Source: Niebla homalea (lineage: Eukaryota; Ascomycota; Lecanoromycetes; Lecanorales; Ramalinaceae). From it: a stretch of 64,000 bases of DNA. Below, one piece after another: positions 34,409 to 45,054 of this stretch (the stretch's first letter is position 1; each line of letters starts with the position of its first letter). The stretch covers positions 434,001 to 498,000 of the forward strand of contig JAHGAU010000032.1 of the NCBI GenBank assembly GCA_019925105.1, given 5' to 3'. The position numbers and the translations under genes were made by a program. The notes under the pieces are model-generated. The model ran no database searches. It saw only the letters and a list, made by a program, of their open reading frames with translations, and was not told the origin of the DNA.

Positions 34409-34682
34409 CTGTCCGGTTGGTCTTCTGTTCAAAATCGAGGTCCTTACCCCGACCGTCAGTGCGTATGCAAAATCCACGCTTTACCTCTACCTTTCAGTAC
34501 CTAAGAGTCCTCTCTAAAATTTGGATAATTGGTTCTGAGCTTTTACTATGTATTTTATACATGGAACTTGGAAGATGTTACGCATTTTGCGTCAAGACAC
34601 CAAGGAAATGACCTAAAAGCTTCGCAAATACGCTGACTTAGGTAGGATCTCTATTGCAATTCGTTCGACACTATACAAATCC

Positions 34683-36192
34683 CTATGGTACCGCCTCGAT
34701 GACATTTTGCAGATTTCCATCACTTGTCCAGAATCGGCTGCTGCTCAAGCCCGCCTCTGTGAGCAAGCCTGTCCATTGAAGCTTCGTCCGTTCCACACCT
34801 CCAAAGCTCATCATGTTAATGTCCTGCACGGCCACGTGTCTCGGAGCACCAATCTCTGGCACCACTGTGTCAGTGATCAAGATGCGCGCGCGAGAGCTCA
34901 TGGCTTGGATTATGTCTCGAAGGATCGTACGCGATACGTCATCAGACCAGTCATGAAAGATGCGCCGGAAGTGGTACTCGTATATAATGGCTCCTGCATA
35001 CCAACGAACCACAACCGTTTGTCAGCGAGGTCTTCTTCAATTCATGCCAAAGAAAAGTGGGAACAAGAGCGGCGTCAGGAAGGGGTATAGGGAAACCGAA
35101 CAGAAAAGGAAGAAGAACAGGGCACAGAGGTTGTCAAGGCGTCGAAAGAAAAGCCGTTGATAGCCTCCAGCTTGCCTCTCACAGGCTGTGCCTCGAAAAA
35201 CGAAGGCGCCATGGGCTCAATAAAGCTAGGCAGACCCTCAGCTTTGGCGTCTTCAATTACGTCACGCACATCCTGCAGCACCATCCTGCCCTTCAATCCT
35301 GGAAAAGCCTGCCTGATCGCCTCTAGTGCCTGCCCTCTCCCTCCACCCACATCAACAATGACCACATCGTCGTCCCTGAGATCTAATTTGCCAAGTTCCT
35401 CGTCAAATGGATAGGATCCTGCACTTTGCGTGGCGCCACCGACCGTAGCCAGAGACCGCATACCGCTGTTGAACACTGTCGCTCGTTCTGGCTCTTCCTT
35501 CAGATACTCTCAAAAGCCGAGCTTGGTACGATGACCGTACTGGAAGGCCCCGTCATTGTAGTCTGTCGGATTCCGATACTTGAAGAATCGAGAAAGCGGG
35601 GCATACTGTAGACTCCTAGGCCTAGGAAGTCGTACATTTGCTTGAACACATCACGATTGGCCGGAATGATGAAGATCAAAGAGAACGCGTTGTGTACATA
35701 ATGCAGAGCTGATGCTTCGTGGGAAAGGTAAGTGCTTGTACAGGCGCGCATAATGCGGACTAGATTGTGGGGTTAATCATTATTGCTACTCCTATCTTGC
35801 ATGACCCATTCCCACTCAATGAGCAGACGCTGGTCCCCCTTGAGTGCTGAAGCATGGTCTGATGCGCTGACGCCGCCGCCAAATGGCGGCACTTTGCTGA
35901 AGACTTCTATTCCCATCCCGGTTCTCATGGCCGAATTCTGGGCCGTCTAGTCCATGGCAGCCTCAGTGAGGAGTCACTCCCTACTTTAAACATCATGTAC
36001 AAGACTCACTTGGGTCGCTTGGAAATACAAATTTTCTTCCGGCTCCCTGGCCGTAATCGCAAGCCTCTCGGCATTCCTGACCAATTCTATGTGAGAAGAA
36101 TTGCTCAGCGAAGATTTGCCCTTTCTCAAATCCCTATCGAGATTCGCAATGGCCTGGAGGAGCTCGAACAAGGTGGCCTTATCAGTAGGCAT
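34683..36192 (-). pseudogene. Plant-type O-methyltransferase, decayed
   Basis: The translation follows the fungal Methyltransf_2 family throughout. From the ATG at 36192 come ERLAITAREPEENLYFQATQ, then NSAMRTGMGIEVFSKVPP, VRIMRACTST, HNAFSLIFIIPANRDVF, the SAM motif VVIVDVGGGRGQALEAI, FHDWSDD and TDTVVPEIG near the C-terminus. It is broken. The frame slips between FLDSS and YRNPTDYNDGAFQYG near 35585-35595. A TGA stands at 35510-35512 inside LGF-stop-EYLKEEPERA, where a residue is expected. The junction near 35760-35820 does not keep phase. A 182-nt intron (34994-35175) appears to use a GC donor. The enzyme would have O-methylated a hydroxyl of the product. The in-frame stop cannot be explained by an indel error. 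Confidence 0.75.
34994..35175 (-). other. Likely GC-AG intron in the methyltransferase
   Basis: The exon ends AGAG and the intron starts GCAAGC, matching the GC-donor consensus. ATGCAG precedes GAGCCATTATA. Splicing joins QPVRG to AIIYEYHFRRIFHDW, as the family requires. Confidence 0.6.
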
Positions 36193-36911
36193 GTTGAACG
36201 ATTTACTCAAAGTGAATTGCAAAAGCACAGGAGAAAGGTTGGAGCCTGACGCCAAGGGGGAAGAAAAGGGCCATCCAGTGTTTATTAACCAGAGCCACGT
36301 CTGAGCATCGATGTGACGTCTTACCTTCCTCATGACCCGCATGAATAGTGCGTACAAGGTCTGGGTTCGTCACATTTAGCCGAGGCTGACCGCTGTTTTT
36401 GTATTCCCTGCATGGTGAAACAGTCGATGAGAACTGAGCGACTCCAAAATTAGCGTGGGAATTTTCACGCAGGAACGAGCGAGCGTTCAGTCACTCTACT
36501 CTACCGGCTAATTTGGGACTGCCCGGTATACTACAGATACTGAGGTACAGAAGAACCTCCGCTCTGCAACTCGATCTTTACTGCCAAATGGATGCGCAGC
36601 CAACATGGTGGTTTCAGCAATCTTACCCCGGCACTGCCAGAGCGCTCCACAGAGTTGGCCGTTCTGGGATTCACTTGGATCTGCCACCTGCTATGTACAC
36701 TAAAGGATGCTCTCTCGTGGTCAATATCCGTGGTTGTCGGTATCTACCACGCCGTTGCCCCCAACGTCGGTAGGGAAAGTGCGATCCCATATTCTGCTAG
36801 GTTCACTGTACGCATCAAACCCAAATAGCCACGGCTGGATCTTTGGATGTGTCCTGTTGATTTCTCTGTATCAGAGCAAGCTCACTTTGTTTTTAGACAA
36901 CAAGGGAATAC
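36193..36911. other. Intergenic, nothing recognised
   Basis: 719 bp between the methyltransferase start and the FAD monooxygenase stop. Only short plus-strand frames without family features. Confidence 0.45.
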
Positions 36912-38200
36912 TTACCAGGGCCTTTGGCCAGCCTGATTCTTGAAAGACTCGGCCAGCTGCCTATCCCGAGCTGCTTGTAAGTCGCCATCAGCCAGATGAA
37001 ATTCTGCTTGGTGCCTGAATGTTTCTTCCCGAATCTTGTGGATCCTGTCTCTCCGTATGCTTTCGTGCAGCTTTATCGCTGCTGGCAGCTCTGCTTTGGA
37101 CCGAATCTTCCCAAGCAGAGCACCAAGACTTGCACCATCTTCTAGAGCTCTGAGCATGGAGAATTTTGGGTGAGCAGATGTGTTCTCACCATAGCTCATG
37201 TTTGTGCTAGGCATAAGGGTGATGAGGATGTGACTTACGAGTTCGCTCCTTGAGCCATGTACGGAAGAAGTGGATGGCATGAGTCACCGGCCATGACAAA
37301 AGATCCCTCCTTGGAGCTCCACGGCTCGTCGAGTTGAAGGTAGTTCAGTCGCCATTTGTCCACCTTTTTGACGTGGGAAAGAAACCTTGTAAGTATCGGA
37401 TCCCAGCCCTCGAACCGCTCTGCCATCTCTTCCAGGTCACCTTCGGCCTTAGCCACGTCCGGTGGTAAATCATCAGGGACCAAGAGAACGATGTTCAACA
37501 TGCGACCGCCAAGAAGACTGTAGGCTACCACATGAGCTTCCGGTCCCATCCAGATGCGGATCCCAGGCCGAGTGATGACCTCTCGAAGTTGCGGGTCGTG
37601 TTCCACCTGATCCGCGGTCAATACGATCCTATAAGCGAGATCGCCTGTCGGCTGCGGGAGCACAGGTTTCCCATAGAAAGCACTCCGCGTCGAAGACCAA
37701 AGGCCATCTGCTGCTATCAGTAGATCACCCTTTTCCTCGCGCCCATTCTCACAGGATACTCTAGGTACTTCAAAGTCTACTTCACGGACGCGAGAATTGA
37801 AGAATAATTGAACACCCAAAGCTTCTGCCCTGGACGCAAGCGCTTTCTGTAGGTCGATCCGGTGAAGACACCAGATTGGCTCACCATACTGGGCTTTGAT
37901 CTCCTCGCCGTAAGCTTGTCTGTGCGCCAAGGTCTTTGATCCGTCATAGCGCATGATGGAGAGGGTCTCGGGAACAGCAGCCTTAGGCATCAACTCTTCG
38001 GCCACACCCCATCTCCGCAGAAGGCGGACTCCATTGGGTGTGATTTGAATGCCAGCTCCAACCTGATGAAGTTGGGGTGCACTCTCGAAAATAGACACTT
38101 TGTGGCCTTCCAGCGCGATCGAAATGGCTGCGCCTAGCCCGCAGAGTCCCGCACCGATGATAAGGATATGACATGATGGACGTTCCATGATGGAGCCCAT
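36912..38200 (-). CDS. Class A FAD-dependent monooxygenase (salicylate hydroxylase-like)
   Basis: Exons 37239-38200 and 36912-37149, joined by an 89-nt intron, give 399 aa. The ATG at 38200 is chosen because it lies 15 residues before the FAD Rossmann motif ILIIGAGLCGLGAA (residues 12-25). The DG motif is DLLIAADGLWSSTRSAF and the GD motif is FVMAGDSCHPLLPYMAQGAN, interrupted by the intron after GAN and resuming with SALEDGASLG. These three motifs define the p-hydroxybenzoate-hydroxylase fold. It hydroxylates or epoxidises using NAD(P)H and O2. Substrate unknown; in terpene and meroterpene pathways such enzymes often epoxidise. The frame is intact. It is co-directional with the methyltransferase and P450-2. 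Confidence 0.9.
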
Positions 38201-39323
38201 TGCGGAGTGATGAGCAAGTTGAATCGGATCTGCAAGCCTGGTCATTCTCCCATATACAATGTGTCGTGCATCTATATCCCCTGCGGGTCTCTTGTCTTGG
38301 TGGATGCAGTCGAAGTTGGAATATTGTTGACTCACGAGTCTCTTCTCTGCTCTCATGTATGGCCCATCCTGGGGGCACAAGTCACATGTCCTCAACGGCA
38401 AAAGCAGCGGCAAATCGCTAATGCAACGTGACCGTTGGAAATGGAGATACCTAGGTTATTTCCCGGATCTTGTTTCCCGAACGCAAGGCTGACTGGGCTT
38501 ATCTAGGGTCCACCGCAATCTCTGAGATTTTTTCCCGAATGCAAGGCTGACTGAGCTTGTTTAAGGCCCACCGCAATCCCTGGACATCCTGGAGGCACCC
38601 CGAAGCATATGCAAGTTTGTGGATACCCTCAACAATATGATGAAGGCTGCGATCGCTTCGTCATTTGAACGATACAAATCCTTCAGAGACGTCCTCGCAC
38701 CGCTTCTTGGAGTCCCCGTTCAAAGCCGGTAAGCCCCAGTTGGCAACCCTGGTCCTGGCAAGGACGTCTTTGGTTGGGTTAAATTATCGCAAAATCCTTC
38801 TATCACCATGGAAATGTTACGAGCCAGCTGGGTCATCAATCTTGTCACGTAAATAATACGAGTTCTCGGTAGATGCCATGGGTGTGAACTCGGCAAGCGC
38901 TGTCAATCTCAGTTTGATGGTCTCACCGCATAGGATCGATTGACCTTGTCATGCCTGCTTATGTCTCGGGCTTCAGGATGCCCCTGGTCGGACTGAGTCT
39001 ATTGTATGCGTCCGTCTCAGGTAATGCTCTACTGCCTGATAGACCGCGCAGAGGTACAGTCTATCTTTCTTTGCCACGTAAGCTTTGATGGCCTGGAAGA
39101 AAGGAAAAGCGACTTGAGTTTGCGTGACCTCATTGACACTTTCCCGACTTGCCCAGCCGATACCGACTATCAAATCTTCTTTATAGGATGGCCAAGTCGC
39201 TGTTGTATTCCTTCTCAAATTAAGGGTTCGACGTTACGCCTCTTAAGTTGGTCTCCATTCAACGTGCTCTGATAACCACCTAGGAACCGGTGCGCCCTTA
39301 GTCCATATAAAATCTTCGAACAT
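38201..39323. repeat. Intergenic stretch with a 58-bp tandem repeat
   Basis: No gene. Two imperfect 58-bp units start at 38473 and 38531 (shared TTTCCCGAA and GCAAGGCTGACTG, then CCACCGCAATC). This is the divergent promoter region of the FAD monooxygenase and the second 2OG oxygenase. Confidence 0.65.
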
Positions 39324-40779
39324 ATGGAGCTCAGCCCTACAGCCCAGCTGCAGACCATACACTGCGGCCGTCTATCTGATGGAGACAAAGACGAAGCCGC
39401 AAAGTTGTTCAAAGCAGCCAAGGTCGAAGGTTTCTTCTATTTGGATCTCCGAGGCTCGGCTTTTGCCCCCTTGATAGATGTCGTCGAAGACGTCTTCGCT
39501 TTATCCAAAGCCTTATTCGGCCTCAGTGAAGAAGAGAAATTGAACCACGATATTGACAAGCTTGGCAAATTAAAGCTCAATGGGTACTGCAGCCACCTTC
39601 GTTGATAGTCCTTTAGTCATTCTAATTGAGCCTACTCAGCTACAAGCCCGTTGGCCGGAACTTTGGAGGTAAGTCTGCTCGCACAAGAGTGTCTTTCCCG
39701 CCACAGTAACACCATCGTCAGGTGTCAAAGGCAAGCGCGACGGCTTTGAAAGCTACACCGTAAGCGTCCCCGCTCGCCCCATCGATTGTCTTCGATTTCA
39801 TTCCGTGCACACCCAACGCCGAATGATCACACGATAAATCTAATGCTCCTCGAAGATTCCTGGGAAAGCCCATCTGGACCTATCATTCGCCCGCCCCCGT
39901 CTCCTATCCGATCGTCTCCCAACCGTAACCTCGTTCTGCAGCCACTCGCACGAGATCCTCAACCTCTTGCTCGCTTCGCTCTCGACCTCGCTTGGCCTTC
40001 CCTCCGACGCCTCTCTCACGAAGCTGCATCGCAACAGTGCCCCGTCCCCGGATATCATCCGCCTTTTGCACTACCTTGCTCAGCCCGCCTCTGAGACCGG
40101 CGCCCCTCAAACCCCGCACACTGACCTAGGCTCCTTGACGCTGTTATTCACGAAGACACCAGGTTTGCAGGTGTTGGCGCCGCATAGCAAAGAATGGGCG
40201 CACGTCCTGCCGAAGGCAGGGTGCGCCATTGTGAACATTGGTGATGGTACGCCTTTTCTCACCCTGGAGCCCCTGCCCCCTCCCTTGACTACATTGGCCC
40301 TTGATCTTTACTGCCACCCTATTCTTACACTCTCCCTCAAATGTTCATCCAGATGTAGTCGGCTGATGATGATGATGATGATGATGAGACGCGCTGAGGT
40401 TGTCATTTTATTTTCTGATCGTTTGCGCACAGGCCTCACCCAACTCACGGGCAACCTCCTCCACTCATGTCTTCACCGCGTCGGGCCCCCGCCCGGCCAC
40501 GCGATGGAGGAGAGGTACAGTTTCGCGTACTTGCAACGCACAGAGGATGATGTCAGAATGGAGACTTTACCCGGCATCCAGGGATCTGGTCTTGCTGCTG
40601 ATTCTTCTCCGAGGCCTAACGTGGCTCGCGGAGAGGGTGGGTCGAGCAAGGCAGAAGAAGTCTTTACTAGTAAGGAGTGGTTGGAGAAGAAATTCGGGAT
40701 GCTGAGACGTGAGACCTGGAAAGAAGGGAGTGAGGGTGCGAGGATCTTGACAGGCAGGGCAGATCAAGCTGTTTATTAG
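39324..40779 (+). CDS. 2-oxoglutarate/Fe(II) dioxygenase 2
   Basis: Five exons, 39324-39583, 39640-39668, 39722-39759, 39856-40246 and 40433-40779, give 354 aa. The N-terminal DIOX_N part reads AAKLFKAAKVEGFFYLDLRG and LFGLSEEEKLNHDIDKLG. YKPVGRNFGGVKGKRDGFE comes from two very short exons (29 and 38 nt). Catalytic residues are in QTPHTDLGSLTLLF (HxD), SCLHRVGPPPG (His) and ERYSFAYLQR (RxS). GCAIVNIGD precedes the last intron. That intron (186 nt) is a multiple of three with no stop and contains a (TGA)n microsatellite, so it is easily mistaken for coding sequence. The gene is intact, in contrast to the paralogue at 19671-20795. Confidence 0.85.
40363..40388 (+). repeat. (TGA)n microsatellite
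   Basis: About eight TGA/ATG units lie inside the last intron of 2OG oxygenase 2. Confidence 0.9.
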
Positions 40780-41417
40780 AGAAGGAATGTGGAGGGGGAG
40801 CGGCGTTTGGCTGAGAATAATGGCTTGATCTAGTCATAGAGAATGCAATACCTGTCATGTTAGCTGTTAAGACTCTTCATGGAAACCCTGTCACGTGAAA
40901 CCCTATCACATCTAACGATTTGTTGGTTTAGCGAGGACGTGGAAACCGAATCACTGTCACGAAGATTCGAGAGGCTGATGTAGGCAGAATGTCGTAATCG
41001 TATTGCAACCCAATGCAAGATGGGCAGGTCTTGAAGCACCTCAATAAGAGCATGCTTGAGATTCAGATTTTCGCTTTCAGCCAATCTCACGTACGCTTTT
41101 GCTTGTAGAACAGCAAGGATCCTTTTGGCTAGAGATCAATTGAAGAAATATCAACGAAAGCATTTCCAAAGCATTTCCAAAGCAACGATCTTCAAAAAGC
41201 ATTCTGTCAAGGTCGAAATCTGATTGTATTGCTTGAGCCAAGCTAGCTGACTTTACCCCCGTTCCTTTCATACCAAGAAATCAAGACTAAGCATACAACT
41301 TCCTTGCTCGTACGCAGCCATACCCATGCTTATCCACCCAAGAAGGCCCACAAAGCCTGCGTTCTGAAGTAGTGGGAACAACATCTCACTTAGAACCCCA
41401 AGGATGCCCCTCCGGCC
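40780..41417. repeat. Intergenic with dispersed repeat fragment, copy 2
   Basis: It lies between the converging 2OG oxygenase 2 and dehydrogenase genes. It contains 41004-41100, the partner of 33591-33690, in the same orientation. A short duplication, GCATTTCCAAA, occurs twice near 41160-41180. Confidence 0.7.
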
Positions 41418-42616
41418 CTAGCTTGCCAAAAAGGCCATCTCCGTCAGCTTTCCCCCCTCCATCTCGCCCTTATGCTCGATCATCTCTTCAACATCCCAAG
41501 TCGCGCTCACGAAGCCTCCCTTCAGGAAGTCCGCAGCTGGAGTATCGAGCCAGAGCGTCAGTCCTCCAGTGAGAGCCTGCGTGTCCTTGGCGAAGAGCGT
41601 GAACGCGTCAACGATCATGCCTCTGTCGTCGGCTGCGACGATACCTGGGTGGAGGGAGAAGGGGCGGAAGGATGGATATTCTGTGATGTCACACAAAGAA
41701 GAGGTTGTGTGACTAGCGCAAATTACGATAAGGAGGATAGGAGGAGAAAGAGCAGGAGAACGAGAGACAAGATATAGGAGGAAGAAAAAGGGCAGGGTTA
41801 CCAAGACTCAACGCTTGTGATATTTTCATCACGGCGAGTTTGCTGGAAGCGTAGGAGCTTATGCCCGGCACGGCCATGGTGGCGGCCGTGCTGACAAGGT
41901 TGATGATGGTGCCTGTGCCGCCAAAGGTCTGGATAAAACCCTTGTTGGTGATGAAAGCGCCTTTGACGTTGGTTTCCTGCAATCGGTAACAGATTTTCAC
42001 CAAGTCAGTCTTGCTGTGATCCGCTACGAGGGTGCTTTCAGCGAAAGAGTAAGGGAGGAAAGCTTACGAAATCGGCCCACCAGGAGGCTAGGGGCACATC
42101 TCCCACTTGACCGCCTCCGATGCTGCCAGCGGAGTTTACCAAGGCGTAGGATTTGCCAGGTAATTCAGCCTTCACTTTGCTGAAGAGTTGCTTCACGCTT
42201 GCCTCGTTGGCGAAGTAAGCGGGTTCAGCAATGACGGGGATGGAGCTATTGATTTGGGCAATGTTGGAGGTGGTGAGCTTGAGCGTATCGGCGTTGTGGC
42301 CGATGAGGACAATGCAGCTGCGCCTACTTGAGCCAATGCTTTCCCGACTGCCTGCGATGTTCCCCTCTGTGAGCTTCTGACGATTAAGACAGACTAGACG
42401 ATGACAGGGATGCTCAAAAGAGAAGTTGCTCTTGATGGCACAGAGACTTACCGCACCCAGACCTCCACTGGCTCCTGTAATGATGACGACTTTTTCTTTG
42501 GCAGAGAGAGCGGCATGAGTGGGGACGACAGCGGGATAGACGTCACGACGCATGCTCTTGGTGAGCTGGAAGGGGGAAGTGAACATGTTCACGTCGAGAG
42601 CCTGTTCTGCTACCAT
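41418..42616 (-). pseudogene. Short-chain dehydrogenase/reductase, one-base frameshift
   Basis: Exons are 42452-42616, 42068-42366, 41802-41976 and 41418-41680; introns are 85, 91 and 121 nt. The cofactor motif VVIITGASGGLGA ends exon 1. ALVNSAG, IINLVSTAATMAVPG and the active-site SYASSKLAVMK follow. The C-terminus has FSLHPGIV and FVSATWDVEEM. In exon 2 the helix reads SQAVGKALAQVGAA in one frame, then IVLIGHNADTLKL in another, a slip near 42315-42325. The summed exon length is 902 nt, one short of a multiple of three, consistent with a single missing base. The enzyme would oxidise an alcohol or reduce a ketone with NAD(P). ATG at 42616. Mutation and base-call error are both possible. Confidence 0.75.
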
Positions 42617-45054
42617 TTTGCCGTTGGACGTGGGGTGCTGCTGTTTGTCTTTGGGAGATGCCTGGTGGGATGGTTGATGGGTGTTTGCTTCTGAAAGGGG
42701 ACTCTTTGATCGAAAGACTTTTCGTAGAAGATAATTCATTCGAAGGCTCCGACACAACACAACATGGGAAATGGAACACTTGCAACGGGACAAACGTAAG
42801 AAAGGCGGATGAGCTACGATTGAGTTCGCTAATTTGCTCGATCCCTGCTACGTGTATACGTGGATTTATGGTGTTCGTAGTGTTTGTAGTGTTTTTGATT
42901 GGCCTGTCTCAGGACCTGAGCTACAGGGACCTCGCCGTCGAGGCACCCCCTAGCGTGGCCCGGCCACGTGGTGAAGCCAGGGCTGAGAAACCCCCCGTAG
43001 AAGCTGGGAACCTGGGGCTGTCTATATAGAGCTATGTACACAAAAGGAGCGGGTGGGTGGGCAGTTTTGACAAAAGCCGTTGTGAGATGAAGGGCTCAGG
43101 GATCCTGGGTGAGCTGGCTCATACAAATCTCTGAGTTCCCCCGCACGGCCCCTGAAGAGCCGCTTAGCCGACAAGTGGCCATTCCACCTGGATAGCTGGA
43201 AATTGGAAGGATATAGGACGGAAATCAGCGGAATTTAGATGAGCAATCACGGTTGGATGACAAATGGAGGGCAGAACCGGACACCGAGATATGTGAAGTG
43301 GAAGGCGGTGCACAGTGCAGGATGAGAATGAGCGGCCAATCAGCCGAGGTAGTCGTGGTGGGGACAACGAATGGTGCGAGAATGACTGAATTATGTCGTC
43401 CCTACGGGTGAGGTTGCCGATGAACGGGGCGCGGGGACGGCGGAGCCGCGACGGAGCCGCACACGAAGATTAGTAACATTCAATTATAAATCACGCTCGT
43501 CCTACACCCGCATGTCCCCCGCCTCGTTCCCGGCTTTATACGCTTAGTCGGCGCATTATCACGGCTTCGGCCAAGAATTCCCGCTCTCAGGTTCGGGTTT
43601 GGCCACATCCCGAGGAATATAAAGAGTTCCCGATCAAGGGCCCAGCTAGGAGCCGGTTCTCACCGCATGTAATAGCTGAAGGTGTGTCAGATTTCTATCA
43701 TGTCATGATACCAACCGAACGCCGTTCCAATCACGATCGCGTTTCAAAGCGGCGAGCTTTACTCACACGCCTGATTCGGCTCAAGTACGAAGTAGTAGGC
43801 GGACAGAAAACCCTGCAATCCTCACCGCACAATTATTATGGCTGACTGAGAGCTCCTGTATGTTGTACTCCATCATTGTCTACCATGCATTACCTAAACT
43901 ATGATGGGAGACCCCTCGTGCCGCTCCGGGAGATCAGCATCTGTTAGAACCCAATATGCATACATGCTAGCAGTAATCAGATCCAGGACGGCTTGTCGCC
44001 GCACCTGGCCGGAACCTCCACGAGAGAATCCGATCAGACGGTCCAGCGCTCGATACAGACAGTTAACGAGTGTTTGTGATTTTGAGAATTGTGATATGAT
44101 AGGAAATGCCTCATTGACCCACTTACAAGGGAATGCTTTGTAAGTTCGAGAATTTTGATATGATAGAATTGACACAAATGCCTCGTTGACCCACTTCAAG
44201 AGAATGCTTTGTAAGTTCGGAGGATCCCCCGGACCTTAGTAGTACTCTAGAGAATTCTGTCCCGTCATAATTGTACGGCTCCGCGGCGACTCGACGTTGC
44301 AACCATGACACTACACTTATGACATGTCCTAGGCAAGCAATGGGATTCTAGCTGATTTTTCGAAGCTCTCATTAACTTTTAGCATTGCTTGCTGCAAACT
44401 TAGTGCCAACGATGCCCAAGGCCAGGCCTGATGGACGACCTCAAGCAGGTTTGTTTGCGATGGTGGGTTGCAATCTGACGAGAACTGGCAGCACACTATC
44501 TTAAGGAGACTCGGGCTTTAGGCTCTGTCAGATCTCAGCCTCTCCAAACCACGTGCAATGGCCACGCGAAGTTCCTCCTTGGCTGAGCCACACTCAAATA
44601 TCTGACTCACAAGCACGCAAAGATGAACAGACGACAGAGACTTTGAACGAAGGACATGATTCTGGGACGACAGGATTATGAGGTCTTACTCAAGCTGTGG
44701 CACGGCTTCTCTTCAACTGCTAGCTTTCATCGGGTTGCCGGTAGGAATGTCAAGCTTTTCCCTCTTACATGCGCTTCCAGATGGTAGCATTGGCATCCAC
44801 CGTGCTCGTGTCAGAGCATTGAATGGAGGATAAGCGAATCTGTCGATGCCCGTCGACCCGTCTGAAACTGGCTGTCCGCCAGATGGTAGGGGCATAAAAC
44901 GCGGCAGGATGCCTTCGTTCTTTCTTGGAATTCACGCGACGTTCTTACATTCAATCCACCTTTCAAGCATTGTGTCTGAAGACCTTTCTACGGGGGGAAA
45001 CGGTCCAACGTCTCCTTTCATCACAATCAGCCGCTTGCAAAGCGTTCTCTCAGC
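42617..45054. other. 2.4-kb intergenic stretch
   Basis: No gene supported. It holds a GC-rich tract around 43430-43470 (repeated GGAGCCGCGACGG-like) and a 64/71-bp tandem repeat at 44084-44218. It includes the divergent promoters of the dehydrogenase and the laccase. Confidence 0.5.
44084..44218 (+). repeat. Imperfect tandem repeat, two units
   Basis: Unit 1 (44084-44147) and unit 2 (44148-44218) share GAGAATT.TGATATGATAG, TTGACCCACTT and GAATGCTTTGTAAGTTC. A 7-bp insertion in unit 2 accounts for the length difference. Confidence 0.85.

Larger units (their letters stand above)
33163..34682. mobile_element. Repeat-rich intergenic block
   Basis: No host gene. It contains a dispersed repeat fragment (33591-33690), a foldback element (33709-34384) and a 22-bp repeat (34387-34408). 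Short frames here share translated words such as GGVRVYDP because they lie in the two inverted arms. Confidence 0.6.

Noticed and set aside
33356..34611. Frames sharing GGVRVYDP in the foldback element
   Set aside because: The shared words arise from the two inverted arms, not from related genes.
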